From Persicaria tinctoria (Eukaryota; Streptophyta; Magnoliopsida; Caryophyllales; Polygonaceae): DNA of 64,000 bases. Numbering within the stretch: the stretch's first letter is position 1; every line of letters begins with the position of its first letter. This document shows, piece after piece, positions 34,501-46,300 of the stretch. The DNA is taken from positions 44,502,392 through 44,566,391 of the forward strand of contig JBANSL010000002.1 in the NCBI GenBank assembly GCA_037127255.1. The letters are read 5' to 3'. The translations under genes were made by a program, and so were the position numbers. The notes under the pieces are model-generated. The model worked only from the letters and a program-made list of their open reading frames with translations. It did not search any database and was not told where the DNA came from.

Positions 34501-36664
34501 GCTCGCCCAACCATGTGATAAATAATGCTGGTAGGGTGCCATATGATTGTGAGGAACTAGAGTTACAGGCGGGTGATCCATATTAGGTTGTGGTTACAAA
34601 TAAGAGCATATAGAGAAAGAAAGGGTACCCATCGTCTACTTTGTGTAATTGGACACTTGCCAAATCCCGTTAGGGTTTCCTTGGTGGTTTTGGAGTAAAT
34701 TCCAGAATTTTATCCTTTCACTCTGATTTATCTCTTTGCATTGGCACTCTGGTTTATCTCTTTGCATGGGTTGTGTGTTCTTGTGTGATTTTATAATTGC
34801 ATTGCTCTTCAATCTTAAATTGAAGCATATTTTGCTGGCTTAGAATGTTCAGTGATGAAGACAACGAAGGTGGAAAGGTATCAAGTCTGATGGCAAGCAA
34901 TGCAAATGCAATCCCTTCACTATCCGAAAACAAAAGTCCACACTAAAAGACTTCCAAATGCTACCCCTTCAAGGATATCCAACGTGAGAGAAATTCGTTA
35001 TCCTCCATTAACTCCTCTCTACTATGTTATCCAAAAATGAGAAGGAACAAAGCTGCAGAAAAATCTGGTATTTTGCCGAAAAAAATAAATATCCACACAC
35101 ATAGTACAATGCTAAAAGACTTCCTAAATCTATCGCTTCAAGTTCCAAAGGCACAAACAGGTGGCTTAACCAATACACTTTTTTTTAAATGAATCAATAC
35201 ATTTTATTTAGGTTCGTGGGCAATATTCTATAATCAACTTATATCAACTATTTCCACTCGTACGCTAAATCACCCATAGAAGAAGAAATCACCTAGGGAA
35301 AAAATCCCAGGATGAGACTCATATAGGCTGCATTTGGGAAGGCTAAAAAAGAAAATGTGTGCTTGAGAGGAGCAGTCAGTCATGAATGTTGATAAAGCTC
35401 ATCCAGACAGGGTTTTCTATTACTAGAGTTTGCCAACACAAATTCTTCAAAAAATAACACTGCATAGCACCTATGGAAACAATCAATCTGAAAAACCTAC
35501 AGCACAACCAATAGAAGTTACTCCCCTTCAGTTCCAACCATACACTAAAATGGAACATAATCCTCAGATATTTAATGACACAAACTGTACTATTCATCCT
35601 TACATGCAAATTGAATCTCTAGATCAAATACTCCTCCCAAGATACACAACAGGAGATCCAATAAATAATAGTAGAATTACAAGAACTGTTCCTGAAAAGG
35701 GACTCCTATAGACTGTGTACTGATGCTATCAAATGAGACGATCAGCCATGAAATTTGATCGAAATCATAGAGATTCAGATGTCAGTGAATTGTTTGCAGC
35801 AGTAAAAAGTTTTCAAGAGAAAGAATTAGTCTAATATGTAACTCAGAATTGATTTCTCCTTATTGGAAACAACTGATAACATTTCTATTGCTGTAGTTTA
35901 GGTGTGGTTACCATATTTTCCTTTATTAGGTTAGTTAAAGAAAAGAAAAGTTCATTGTTTTCAATTACGACCTTGCAACTAAATTGTCTGAAAAGTAAAC
36001 TACTAACCAACAATTATGGAAAGGCTGAACCTGAACTTGTATGAAACCCTAAAACACACAAGGTACTCCAAAAAGCTACAGGTTCAAATAGTGCATGGAT
36101 AATTGGATATGGATAACAACCTGACATTTAATGAGGTTGGTCAGTACTATTAGCTTCGCTATTCATTGGTAAACGTGAAAATCAATGTTTATATCAAACA
36201 CTGTAGAATGCAGTCAAAAGAGAACCCAAATCTTCAGGAAAACACAAAAACATTGTTCTTGCTGTGATGACATCCATTCACCTAGAAAATGGCTTAAATC
36301 AAATGAATCTCCAATGAGACAAGCATCTATGATTCATCAAATGAATCTTTTGTGGTGCCGATGATTCATCAACACCACAAAAGAAAATCCACACATGCAA
36401 ATTTTCAGCTAAATGGAGAACGCGCGAATCAGAAAAGAGCGGAATGCAGAAAACTAGCGCAGCAAAACCAGGTTGAAGCCCGGATCAAAACATTGATGGT
36501 AAAAACACGTGGCGAACTAGAGAGAGAGAGAGAGAGTTACAGGTATGGAGACAAAGGGAGATGGTGGTGGCCTCGACGAGGAGGCTGGTACATAGCGGGC
36601 AGATGATGCATGATACGACGTCGGCACGGCGCACCCTAGCGAGCGGGCGATTGGACATTGCCAT
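29221..36664 (-). CDS. DRIP: DRIP-type RING E3 ubiquitin ligase (DREB2A-interacting protein)
   Basis: Seven coding exons on the minus strand: 36541-36664, 33875-33974, 33377-33710, 32844-33271, 32704-32751, 31973-32045 and 29221-29433. All splice in phase at GT-AG borders to 439 residues. A complete C3HC4 RING has ligands C22, C25, C38, H40, C43, C46, C59 and C62. Next come KLRPDHNLQDIRVKIFP, the conserved AKRKERSLSSLVVS-APRV block, SSPETLNKILQNKK, VDLWKPLTCLVEAANRTK and a basic KRKRRPPSR patch. The C-terminal ubiquitin-like (RAWUL-like) domain runs from WFSLVAS to KDFVMVLTYSRK. Arabidopsis DRIP1/2 ubiquitinate DREB2A in the nucleus and restrain the drought response. Two in-frame ATGs (36664 and 36658) are possible; I chose the first because G follows it. 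Introns 1 and 6 are about 2.5 kb each. Confidence 0.93.
29680..29856 (+). mobile_element. tRNA-like SINE-type insertion with 16-bp target duplication
   Basis: GGTATAATAGCCACAA occurs at 29680-29695 and 29841-29856, framing a 145-bp insertion. Inside, CCATTC (29745) pairs with GAATGG (29812), with an A-box-like TGGCTCACTGG and the B-box GGTTCGAACCC. The outer parts of the insertion are also partly inverted (TTGGTAAA near 29716 against TTTACCAA near 29828). It lies in intron 6 of DRIP. It could be a tRNA-derived SINE or a hairpin element containing a tRNA-like core. Confidence 0.6.
30160..30637. other. AT-rich part of DRIP intron 6
   Basis: Strongly AT-rich, with a run of about 20 A near 30344-30364 and repeated ATTAGAAAATGT-like words here and at 31040-31180. 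No gene or element is recognised. Confidence 0.4.
30638..30859. mobile_element. Stowaway MITE 1
   Basis: Starts CTCCCTCCGATTTTAAATAT after TA and ends GAATCTGGAGGGAG-like. The long inverted arms meet at AATAAGTATTATAATG near the centre. These are the CTCCCTCCGT ends of Stowaway (Tc1/mariner). The right TA has mutated to TG. In DRIP intron 6. Confidence 0.85.
31192..31427. mobile_element. Stowaway MITE 2
   Basis: CTCCCTCCGTTCCTTAATAT at the left, AAGAACGGAGGGAG at the right, with TA on both sides (31190-31191 and 31428-31429). In DRIP intron 6. Confidence 0.9.
31480..31512. repeat. (AT)n(AC)n microsatellite
   Basis: A TA run passes into an ACAC run directly before the third Stowaway element. 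Confidence 0.9.
31515..31750. mobile_element. Stowaway MITE 3
   Basis: Left end CCTCCTTCAAAAAATACATG, right end ATTTTTGGACGGAGGGAG, with TA on each side. The arms are almost fully complementary, so it can fold into a long hairpin. In DRIP intron 6. Confidence 0.9.
33975..36540 (-). other. DRIP intron 1
   Basis: The 2.6-kb first intron follows the split Phe codon of the RING motif HTFC (CATACCT/GTAACT donor, AAAAG/TCTGCAG acceptor). It carries an (AG)n stretch at 36520-36537 near its 5' end. No transposon ends or other genes were recognised. Confidence 0.7.
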
Positions 36665-37019
36665 GGGCAGAGGAACAGCTGCGGGTGGGATACGGAAAGC
36701 GAAACAGCGATCTGTGGAATAGAGAAAAGCTGAGACATTTAGATTCAGCAGGAAGAAATTGACATTGACAAGGTAGGGGATTCAATTTTGAGTGTAAGAA
36801 GAAAGACGTCAACAGATTCGACGGTGGGTTCGGCTGAACAACTGACCCACCAACATGGGACTTACCAGTTGTAGAGTGTAGTAGAAATACAAGGGGATCC
36901 CGACTCCCGAGTTTGGGGTTTCCAGAATCCAGAGAGAGAGAGAGAGAGCGATCGGGAATGCGTGGCAAGTGAAGAGAGGGAGGAGGGAGGGGCGAGGAGG
37001 GGCCCAACTCACGTTTATA
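36665..37019 (-). promoter_or_regulatory. DRIP leader and proximal promoter
   Basis: Minus-strand CT-rich leader with a (CT)n block (plus strand (GA)n, 36933-36948) and a TATA-like TATAAAC at 37013-37019, about 350 bp before the start codon. A TTCCACAG before the start region could be a 5'-UTR splice acceptor. Confidence 0.5.
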
Positions 37020-37126
37020 ATGACATTGACAACACAAGTATTAGTTGGATAGGTATGAACTTATACATCCCTTTTACATTTGTGGGTCCCGTTCCCTTTT
37101 ATGTACCACTTCCAACTTCGAAATTA

Positions 37127-37470
37127 GAGCATCCGCATCCATGAAACCCGATTCGGTTCCTTAACTCTCATTTTTATTTTTCTCTCTCCTTAAGAAATCC
37201 AACTTAATTTTTAACTCACATCCGTACCACCCATTTTTTTATAAACAAATAATATAAAATTGAAAATAGCCCCACCACTTACCCTAAACCTCTCTCTTTC
37301 TCTTTCCTCCCCTCTCACTCATGTTTCCCACCTTCTTTCTTTATTGGGTGTTTAGGAGTTTCTTAGTAATGAACCCATCAAATCATTCTTTACCAAAATA
37401 CATTCCTCCTTTATTATTTTATTGATAAGTTCCTTATTTTCATCTTTAAAACACCCCAATGTGGGTGCTC
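37127..37470. mobile_element. PIF/Harbinger-type MITE
   Basis: The TIRs are GAGCATCCGCATCCATG and (reverse complement) GAGCACCCACATTGGGG, with TTA on both sides (37124-37126 and 37471-37473), the target of PIF/Harbinger transposases. It is 344 bp with no coding capacity. It sits about 100 bp upstream of the likely DRIP TATA box. Confidence 0.8.
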
Positions 37471-38324
37471 TTAGGGTAACGATGAAGGATATTTTTATAT
37501 CGTGTATTTTGCAAGGAAAGAATTTGGGTGATGATTTGTATAATCATATGGAGAGCTAATTATTCATGTTCCAAATTATATATAAATAAAAAATTCTCAA
37601 ATAAAAAGCTAAAGTCTAGAATAAATATACATTTAGAAACATCTTTCGATAACTCTAACAAGTCGACAAAGCCTTATTGGATATACAATCAACACACTAC
37701 CTAAATCAGGATCCAAGTACATTAACTAAAGAACAAAACCAACCTCCTAACCAAAAGAGAAAATCTGCTCCAATTCCACAACACTTATTGGAATCAACGA
37801 GCAAAGTCAAAACACTTGAAACTAGCAGACACTAACTCGGCATATTTCCATAGAGTAGCATCTAGAAGAAGAAATCGGAAAATTATTAGATCAATTACTT
37901 CGGCGGAAGGAACCTAAATCATCGGTGATGAAAATATTAAAAAGGAAATTCAAAAAGATTTTGAAAAAAGGTTTAGTCGAGAACAAACCTTTTCGATCCA
38001 AGAGTTACACGAATACCTCTCGGTTATCAACCCTGTCATTACAGATGAGGAAAATAGATCGCTAACCAAACAACCAACAAACAATGAAATCAAAAAAGTT
38101 GTATCCTCAATGGGAAGTAATAAATCTCCCAGTCCTGATAGTATGACAACAGATTTCTAAAAAAAAAAGGGAAATTATTGGAACCGGAATCACTAGGGCA
38201 GTAAAGGCATTCTTCCACTCTCGTAATCTGCTTAAGAAGATCAATCACACCTTCATCTCACTCATACCAAAAAATGATAATCTCTCAATGACTACACATT
38301 ATCGACCGATTAGTCTTTGCTCTA

Positions 38325-39714
38325 TGATAGCACGCATTTAGGTATGCATATTAGGATGCATTTAGCATGATTTAGATTTATATAATGCATATATTAGGCT
38401 AGATTTGCATTTATACTCGTTTTGTTGGTGGAGTCGGAATCTACATGCTTTTTAGGTTAATTTCAGGTAGATGTGGATCCGACGAGGGATGAGGAGACTA
38501 ATAGATGAAGGAAGAGTGAAGAGGAAGAATAAAAGTGAAGAGTATGGGAGCAGAATCGAAGTTAGAGAGCCTAGGTGAAGAACAAGTCAACAAAAGTTGT
38601 CGCCAACATGCTGAACTTATTTTGAACTTTCTAGAGGCCTCGGTGGTCCGATTGACTATTACAAGCATGCATTGGAAAGTTCTTTCCGATATCTACACCT
38701 TTCGTGTTGACATCGAGACCAAATTCGAAGAGGAAAAATCGTTGTGAACAGTAAAAGCCGCCCCGCGGCCCGAAGCTCTGACAAAGGATTTCGCAATCGC
38801 CCGGCCGCCCCGCGGCTTCTGCAGAAACGCCGAATCTGTTAATGGACTTTTTATTTCTTTAATTAGGTTTTTAGAATTATTATTTGGCCGACTCTTTTGA
38901 GACTTTATAAGGACGTTTTAGGGTTTTATTTGAGGGATCTAATTCTTTAGTTTATGCACTTGGAGATTATCAATTGAGAGAACCCTAGAGGGGAGCCTCC
39001 ATGGTCATGGAGTGCTAAACTCTTCTGTTTCGTCTATGGATTGAAGCTTTGGTTTGATAAAGTTGTGAGATTTCTATTCTTGTTGTATTCATATTGATTC
39101 GTATTGATTCTTTTGCGAATATTGTTGATTTCTTCTAGTCCGTACAACTAGTTGAGATTATTGCTAGGATTTTGTAGATTCCTCGTAGCGAACCTTAATC
39201 CATAGTAGCAATCATGCCTTTTTAGGACTCGTAGGACTAAACTGGTGTGTAGAGAATCAATTACATGTTGAATGCTGACTCGTAGCTTGGTGTTGCATGT
39301 ATACTGGTTAATCCTTAATCTTAATGCTACTATTAGGTTGAATCTTGACCGTGTTAGGGTTATCTAATTAGTAAGGGTTACTAGGACTCGTAGGACTAGT
39401 AATTTACACAAGATCAGGACAAGAACAATAATAGGATGAAAAGAGAACTTGAAGAAGAATCGATGATCAATCAACCAAACTAACGTGGATATTTATAAAT
39501 GGAACTATTTTCTCAATTGTTATCTCTACTAACTTGTTTATAGTTTCTTTTCTTTACTTAAATCACCAAAACCATCCCTTTTCTCTTATTTGGTAAATAT
39601 ACATTACTTAGGAATACTTGATTTTCTGTGGGATTGACCTCTTACTTGCTTACTATACTAGTTTGTAGGTTTGAGTTATACTTTGATAGGAACAACGACA
39701 GTTTCCTCGTGTCA
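38325..39714 (+). repeat. 5' LTR of the Athila-like element
   Basis: 1390 bp with TG...CA ends. The last 230 bp (for example CTTGCTTACTATACTAGTTT and GGAACAACGACAGTTTCCTC) are shared with the 3' LTR fragment at 42096-42337. CGTAGGACTA-type short repeats recur at 39220-39400. Confidence 0.85.
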
Positions 39715-39958
39715 AATTTTGGCGCTGTTGCCGGGGAATCAAAGTTTATTTCTTAGTTTTGTGTGTTTATCAATTTTTGTATATATCTAATTTGTTGTGA
39801 ACCTATATATCTTACGGTTGATAACACCCTTACTACTAACTTTTAGGATGTTGAGGTTATTGCAGTTTGAAGGTGAGAACTTTCACCAATATCTTACCAG
39901 ATTGCGGAGATATGTTGACATTCGTAATTCAAGGGGTTATCAAGATAGCATCTGAGAT

Positions 39959-40861
39959 ATGATTATTTGCATAATTGACGGGATGACTGCTGAGACACGA
40001 GCGCTTGCTGAATATTTGAGTAGCGGAGGCCTAGCACGGATAGGTTTGTTGGGATTGTGGGATTTTTTCTGTTACATGGGTTACCATGTTGCACAGGAAG
40101 AGTTGCTCACCACATCTTATCCACCAATGGAGGACTCTGTCACACACCTGGATGATGCGATTCAGACCCTTACACAAGCGGTGCAGGAGAATGCTGAGAG
40201 GATAAAAAACTTGGGGGAACAAATTAGCCAACTTACTCAAACATCAAGCGAGATAATAGCAGACCAGATGGCCACCCCTCAAGTTGATAAAGAAAGCCAA
40301 CCCATTCCGTCATCTCATGAGACAGTGAAGGATGCAAGAATGGAAGATCCTGTCGAAGTCATTGTGCTTAATTCATTCCCTCCTAGTTGGTTTCAGAACG
40401 ATGAAGAATTGTTCATAGACAACGATCGTTTTTTTGCCGATGGAGAAGATGGTCCAGTGCTTCCTGACATGGAATCTCATGAGTCGACGCATGAGGTTTC
40501 ATGTGTTGTGTCTACTACTCCACCCGATACATTCATTTTGAGCTACCCTGTTGATGAACCATGTCTAGAGCCACATGTTGAGGCTCAAGAGGTAATAAAG
40601 GTAAACTTTTGCAATTTGGAAGGTAATAGTGATTATGTTGATCCTTTTAATTGCTATTTTGAGAAGCCGCCAGTGGAACTAAACTGGTGGTATTATATTC
40701 CTCCATCAGAGAGTCATGCTCAACTCTTTGATAAATTGAAAAGGTATTTAAGTGTTATATTATATAGTTTCAATTTATTATTGGGTTATTATGTCCTGTG
40801 TAAGATGTGTGCACATGAATATGATAGGCTACTAAGGGCCTTGACGATGTCTGATGGGTAA
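39959..40861 (+). CDS. 300-residue protein of the Athila-like element, gag-derived start
   Basis: The frame begins MIICIIDGMTAETRALAEYL. Just upstream, FEGENFHQYLTRLRRYVDIR can be read before stops, and together these resemble the retrotransposon-gag region of Athila/Tat elements. The middle (about residues 50-105) predicts a coiled coil (HLDDAIQTLTQAVQENAERI). The rest is acidic with Asp/Glu-rich patches and a hydrophobic stretch (VILYSFNLLLGYYVL) near residues 265-280. No zinc knuckle, protease or RT is present. The frame probably arose by fusion across a large internal deletion, or is the conserved product of a non-autonomous lineage. Confidence 0.55.
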   Translation: MIICIIDGMTAETRALAEYLSSGGLARIGLLGLWDFFCYMGYHVAQEELLTTSYPPMEDSVTHLDDAIQTLTQAVQENAERIKNLGEQISQLTQTSSEIIADQMATPQVDKESQPIPSSHETVKDARMEDPVEVIVLNSFPPSWFQNDEELFIDNDRFFADGEDGPVLPDMESHESTHEVSCVVSTTPPDTFILSYPVDEPCLEPHVEAQEVIKVNFCNLEGNSDYVDPFNCYFEKPPVELNWWYYIPPSESHAQLFDKLKRYLSVILYSFNLLLGYYVLCKMCAHEYDRLLRALTMSDG

Positions 40862-42095
40862 GGATTTAAGATTGAGAATAAGTCATGCCGATGACATAAA
40901 ACAAAGGCGCTTCTTGGGAGGCAACCCAATGTAATTAGTTTTAGATTTCTTTTTCTTAAATTTCATTGAATTAGTTTGGTTTTGGCATTTTTCGTGGGGC
41001 ACCTAACACTGCAGATCGAGATGAAGCCACGGGCTACGGATGTTGCTAGTTACTCTTTGTTCATCCATGAAGGTTCATAAATCCACCTTTTCACCACATT
41101 GTGAGTATTTCATTTATCTTTTCCTTTGTGTTTTTATAATTTTGTTGTCTTTAATTTTCATTGAGGACAATGAAAAATTTAAGTGTGGGGGAGAGATTGC
41201 ATTGCATATAGATAGATTTTGCATATCATGTTTATTTATGTTTTCATATTTATTTTTACTCATATATTGCATTTGCTAAAAAAAAAAAATCCAAAAATAT
41301 CATGCATTTCATACACTTTAGGTCTTATATATTTTCCCATCTATGCTACTTGTCCTCTATATTTATCTTATCATGTGCCCCATGACTTGCTTGAAGTGTT
41401 TGAAGCTTTGAATTGTTTTTATAGACTTTTTGGGAACAAGATTGATGAGATAATTGAACATGTATAGTCTTTGGAATTTAAGTGGTATTGAAGTTCTAAC
41501 AATTTGACCATGTGAGTTATTTTGGCCTTATTAGGACTACACATAAATGTCCTCTAGTTTTTTTGTGTGTGAATACTCTCATTGATTACTTCATCTTTAA
41601 ATGGCGTTTAGATATCTTTATTGAGGCTGCATTTACATTATTTTTGCATGTAACCTTAAAGTGATTGAGGCATGATTTTCTTTTAGCCATATTATACTCT
41701 ACCCACCCGTACACATTATCCTTTGCTTGAAGCCAATTGAGCCTATTTTGTTAGCTACACAAAATCTTCCTAGCCGATTATTAGCCTGACCCATCTGGGA
41801 ATTAGGAGAAGAGTTGGTGAATATCTTGATGTATTGATGGAGTTGCTTTGAGTTGAGAAATTATGTTGGGTGATTCATTTGTACTTCATAGATATGGTTT
41901 ATATGCGCTTATTACTTGGGACCTAAGGAGGATAAAATTCACTTAGGGGTAAAAGTCAAGAAAATAAAAAGAAGAAAAGAAAAGAAAATCATTATCAAAA
42001 GAAAAAAAATGAATGAGTTTGTGTGGTTATTTAAGAAGTACGCTTGCATTGTATTGTGAAGGAGTACATGTTATTGGAATGGCATATGAAGTGTC
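40862..42095 (+). other. 3' non-coding part of the Athila-like element
   Basis: Contains the AATTTAAGTGTGGGGGAG motif after CATTGAGGACAATG (41159-41194), seen just before Athila 3' LTRs and thought to serve as a polypurine-type region. No domain-bearing frame. Confidence 0.6.
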
Positions 42096-44947
42096 AACTA
42101 AACTAAAGTGGATATTTATAGATGAAACTATTTTCTCAATTGTTATCTCTACTAACTTGTTTATAGTTTATTTTCTTTACTTAAATCACCAAAACCATCC
42201 CTTTTCTCTTAATTGGTAAATATACATTACTTAGGAATACTTGATTTTCTGTGGGATCGACCTCTTACTTGCTTACTATACTAGTTTGTAGGTTTGAGTT
42301 ATACTTTGATAGGAACAACGACAGTTTCCTCCTGTCACTCTACCATATACAAAATCATCTCCAAGATAATCACATAAAGATTAAAAATGATAATTGGAAA
42401 AATTATACATCTGCTCCAAGGAGCATTAATTTGTTTCTGACAGAGCAATTCAAGAAAACATCCTTATTGCACACGAAATTTTTCACTCTTTACAAGAAAA
42501 GGCTCGAAGGGTTGGACTGCCATAAAACTTTACAAGGAAAAGGCGTATGATAGAGTAGATTGACAATTTACAAAGTTGGTGCTCCAAAGACTCGGTTTCC
42601 ATCAACGATTTGTGGAAATTATTATGGAATGTGTGACTACGATTTCGTTCTTTGTACTAGTTAACAATGGCCCCATGGAGCCCTTTTAACCAACTAGAGG
42701 ACTATCTCAATGAGACCCTCTTTGCCCTTTTCATTTTCTACTTGGAGCAGATCGAAGTTTTAGCTCGCAAACTGTCGATAGACGCTGAGTCCACCAATAA
42801 CATCATTGGCTTCAAATTTGGGAATTCTAGCCCTAGCAACCCCTTTCTGGTTTTTGCGGACGACATTATCATATTCTCCAAAGGAAGCAACTCTGCTTGC
42901 ACAAAAGTAAAAGAAATAGTTGAGGATTACTGCAAATTCTCCATACAGAAGGTAAACTATATACCACAAGTCATCCTTCCAAACCACCCTAGGAATACCG
43001 AGGACAGGAGCCCGAGACCTAGAATGAGTACTTAATATACCCCTAGAATGAATTTTGGAGAAATAGCTGGGATGCCCAATCATAAACGGGCGGGTCACAA
43101 AGGAAACCTTCGGTGAGATTATATGCAAATCGAAAGAACGGCTCAATAAATGGCGCGCAAACGCCCTATCTGAGCATGGAAGGGCCACCTTAATTGCATC
43201 TAATCTATCATCAAAGCCATTGTACTCCATGCAGAGTTTCTTGCTTCCCACGTCTGCACATAAGCAACTTGACCAAATCAACAGAACCTTTTTTGGGGAA
43301 CAAAGATGCCCTACATAGCCCGCTCATAAGCTGGGACAAATTATGTAAATCAAAAGCAACTGGTGGGCTAGGAGTACGGAAAGTCAGAAACATGAATCAA
43401 GCACTCCAATTAAAACTTTTGTGGAAAATTCTAGCAGAACCCTAGAATAACTGGGTTAAAATTATACAATACAAATACCTAAAAGAAAATCATATACTTA
43501 ACTACGCTAGGAGTGGGAACGCCTCTTGGCAATGGTCAAAACTCAGTTCCTTGTTACAAAATTCAAATCAGGACTTATTTGGTCGGTATGAGACGGAAAA
43601 TCTATCAATTTCTGGAAAGACAACTGGGTAACAACAGAGCCTCTTTTGGAAAAGATTGATCCCCAACTCAATATAGACCAAAAGAAAATTGTAAGCGGTT
43701 ACATAATTGGGGGGGGGGGGGGGGGATGGTGAAAGGAAAAGCTTGATTCCATTATCCCAGAAGTGACAGCAGAAGAAATCATCAAAATCCCGCTACCAAT
43801 CAGCCCCCTCACCGATTGGTTGTACTGGTGCCATGACAAAAAGGGATGATTCACAACGTCAAGTGCCTATAATCTAATCTCGTCCAAACAACACACAACA
43901 TCTGATGGATTCACCTAGATTTGGAAAATCGACCCCCCCCCCACCCCCAAAGTTAAAACTTTTCTATGGAAAATCAAGCATAAAGGCCTACCCACAGCTA
44001 CACGGTTAGCCCAAAAGGGTGTTATTGTTCCCACTACATGTATCTTGTGTAATCAATCATCGGAAGATGATATCCACATTTTTATAGAATGTACCTTCAA
44101 CAACTTTCAACAACAATTTCCCAGAGAAATATCCCATAAAGTCAACTCACTTATATCAGAAAACAGTGATATGGACCAAATTTTTCAGCTTCTAAGCACC
44201 ACTCTCTCGAAGGAGAATAAACACAACATAGCAATAAGATGGTGGACGCTATGGTTTGTGAGGAATCAAGTAATCTTTAGAAATGCCAAGATCCCCTCAA
44301 TATAGGGCATTAAAAAAACTCGTTCGTGAAAATGCCAAAAATTGGAGAAGAACCAGTAAGCTGACCCTAGATGAAAATGAAGACTCTACAATCCAAAAAG
44401 GAGGAAAAGTTCGCCCTAAAATCGCAAAAATAGTATACGATGGAAAAGGCCACCTATGGGTATATACAAACTAAACTTTGATGGGTCATATATATCGGCT
44501 TCCAAGAGCTCTATTGGTTACATTACTAGAGACTGGAATGGTGACCCAATCAGGATGAATGACAGGGTTATCGGTGCACACTCTCCTATTATGGTGGAAG
44601 CAGTGGTACTGAGACTTGGGGTGGAAAGGGCCAGAGAGCTAAAAATTAACAATATACTTATCGAAGGGGATTCCAAAATCATTACATAATTTTTACGAAC
44701 ACACGCAAACTACCCTTGGGAAATAGAACTAGTAATGTCGGACGTTAAAACCATTCTCCTAGGAGTAATTAATATAATAGTTTCCCACATTCCCCGTATT
44801 GGTAACCGGGTAGCGGATAAGGTTGCACACCATTGCTACTCTACCAGGGGACCTAATTTATACAATGACACATGTCTGCTAGACCTCATCCGACAGGATG
44901 CTTTCGAGTAGAGTAATCTCACCCAAATCCTTACCTAATAAAAAAAA

Positions 44948-46096
44948 GGGTATGTCTACGGGTTATGAATCGATCCGGATCCAACGAGTTGTCACGGGTC
45001 AATGATTCATCGGATTCGAATAGGTGGGTTAATCGAGTACACGGGTTCGAGTTTGGGTCATACCTCTCTAGATCCATCGACCCGTTGGGTCAACTTGTCA
45101 AGTTGAACGTTTGAAAAGACATTGTTCAATACTTCAATGGTGCCCACCTGCAACCCGAGTTATTTTTTAAACATTGAGGGCTAGTTATATTTTGCTTATA
45201 AAACGTCAAATCATCATCTCATATCCATCTTCACTCCATTTTTTTTATTTTTCTCATCCAAATTCAACTTCTGAAGTTGTTAATTTCGTTATAGCAGATC
45301 AATCTTGTAGCCGTGAAGATGATATTCCCCATCAAGATTTGTGCATGAGATGTAATTTTGTTATGGTAGATCAATCTCGTAGTAGGGAATATCTTTCTAC
45401 TTTCGCCACCCAACACATCGAAGGTTTTAATGTTTTTGGGGTGTGTGATGTTTACTCGAGTTGTAATTGAGTTTTTCAATGTTTTTCACGACGCAACGCA
45501 AACTTTTAGCCATGTTTAATTATATCAAACTCCTTTTGTTTTGTCACCATGAACATCGCTTTAGCGCTAGGTGACGGGTTGAATTATCCTTCCATATCCG
45601 AAATTATTTTTGTCATGCGTCGTAAATGGTTGCAATATTACAAAGTTATTCTTGATATTTTCATCGTAGCTTGTTGTTTCGAACCTAGATATAAATCAAC
45701 CGGTCTTCAAAAAATTTTAGAAAGCTATTTTCCTCGGTTGGAGGTCGAATATGATCCCGACTACAATGTTTTAGCTATAGTTAATAGAGTTAAGGCATTA
45801 CTTGAAGAATTAATATATGCCCATTATAGTATAAATGTCAAGTTGTCTCACACTCCCCCTTCCCGCGCATTCCAGTTTGAGCAGTTCTTCGTGCACTAGC
45901 CTTACCGCTTGAACTACGACCCTTGCTAGTTCGAGCTGTTTTTTTGCCAACCCAATTTTCAAAATTATCATTTATTTTACGACTTTACACTAGATATATA
46001 ATCAAAATATTTTTTCCCTCAAATTCAACATCATTTTTCTACCAAAAAAACACACGACAAAACGGGTCGACCCAGTGACCCGCGATTTTGACATCT
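44948..46096 (+). mobile_element. hAT element remnant with transposase fragment
   Basis: The frame at 45549-45899 encodes IFIVACCFEPRYKSTGLQKI, followed by LESYFP. This matches the LDPRYK...YF block of the hAT-like transposase RNase-H fold region. GGGTC/GGGTT-rich sequence near both limits (44950-45100 and 46060-46096, the latter reverse-complemented GGGAAGATGTCAAAATCGCG) resembles hAT termini, but neat TIRs and an 8-bp duplication could not be fixed. The catalytic core and dimerisation domain are missing. Confidence 0.45.
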
Positions 46097-46099
46097 TCC

Positions 46100-46300
46100 C
46101 ACTACAAAATAAAATTAAATCGACCACACAAGGTAGCTTCGGTTGACATTTTACTTGGCAAATTGGTTTTGCCACGGTAGTAGCCACGACATGCATTCAA
46201 TCCGAAAAAACCAAGACAATGGGAGCCGATGATATCTTCAACAGGGGTTGTCGTGACTAACTACAAAAAAACATATTTGCCACGGTAGCTAGCAATTGTA
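46100..46300. mobile_element. CACTA terminal and subterminal fragment
   Basis: CACTACAAAAT at 46100 and AACTACAAAAAAACA at about 46260 are each followed by TTGCCACGGTAG-like words, the subterminal signature of plant CACTA (En/Spm) elements, also seen at 59251. No transposase. Confidence 0.55.

Larger units (their letters stand above)
38325..42337 (+). mobile_element. Athila-like non-autonomous LTR element with 5-bp target duplication
   Basis: CTCTA lies on both sides (38320-38324 and 42338-42342), and removing the element rejoins the LINE in frame (SLCS/IYKII). The 5' LTR is 38325-39714 (TGATAGC...GTGTCA, 1390 bp). A PBS TGGCGCTGTTGCCGGGG (39720-39736), Athila-like, follows. The 3' LTR is reduced to about its last 240 bp (42096-42337), matching the end of the 5' LTR closely. 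The interior has one 300-residue frame and the AATTTAAGTGTGGGGGAG motif (41177-41194) typical of Athila 3' regions. There is no protease, RT or integrase, so movement would need enzymes in trans. Confidence 0.88.
37600..44947 (+). mobile_element. Decayed L1-type LINE, split by an Athila-like element
   Basis: The left part (about 37600-38324) has broken frames reading NSAYFHRVASRRRNRKIIRS, SNKSPSPDSMTTDF and RPISLCS. The right part (from 42343) continues with IYKIISKII, FLTDRAIQ-like, FADDIIIFSKGS (RT active site, 42853-42864), a zf-RVT zinc-binding segment (KTFLWKIKHKGLPTATRL, CxxC...HIFIEC, 43955-44100) and an RNase H region (LNFDGSY, IEGDSK, NRVADKVAHH; 44400-44910). It ends in a short poly-A at 44938-44947. 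The 5' ORF1 and endonuclease are missing. Many stops and indels make it non-functional. A run of about 17 G near 43708 and C runs near 43930 are odd and may mask small errors. Confidence 0.85.

Noticed and set aside
36636..37037. A separate 133-residue minus-strand protein upstream of DRIP
   Set aside because: It lies in the CT-rich leader and promoter, out of frame with DRIP, with low-complexity Ser/Pro/Leu composition.
43708..43725. Poly-G run as a biological signal
   Set aside because: Long G or C runs also occur at about 19574 and 51626 in dead elements; slippage or sequencing error is a simpler explanation.
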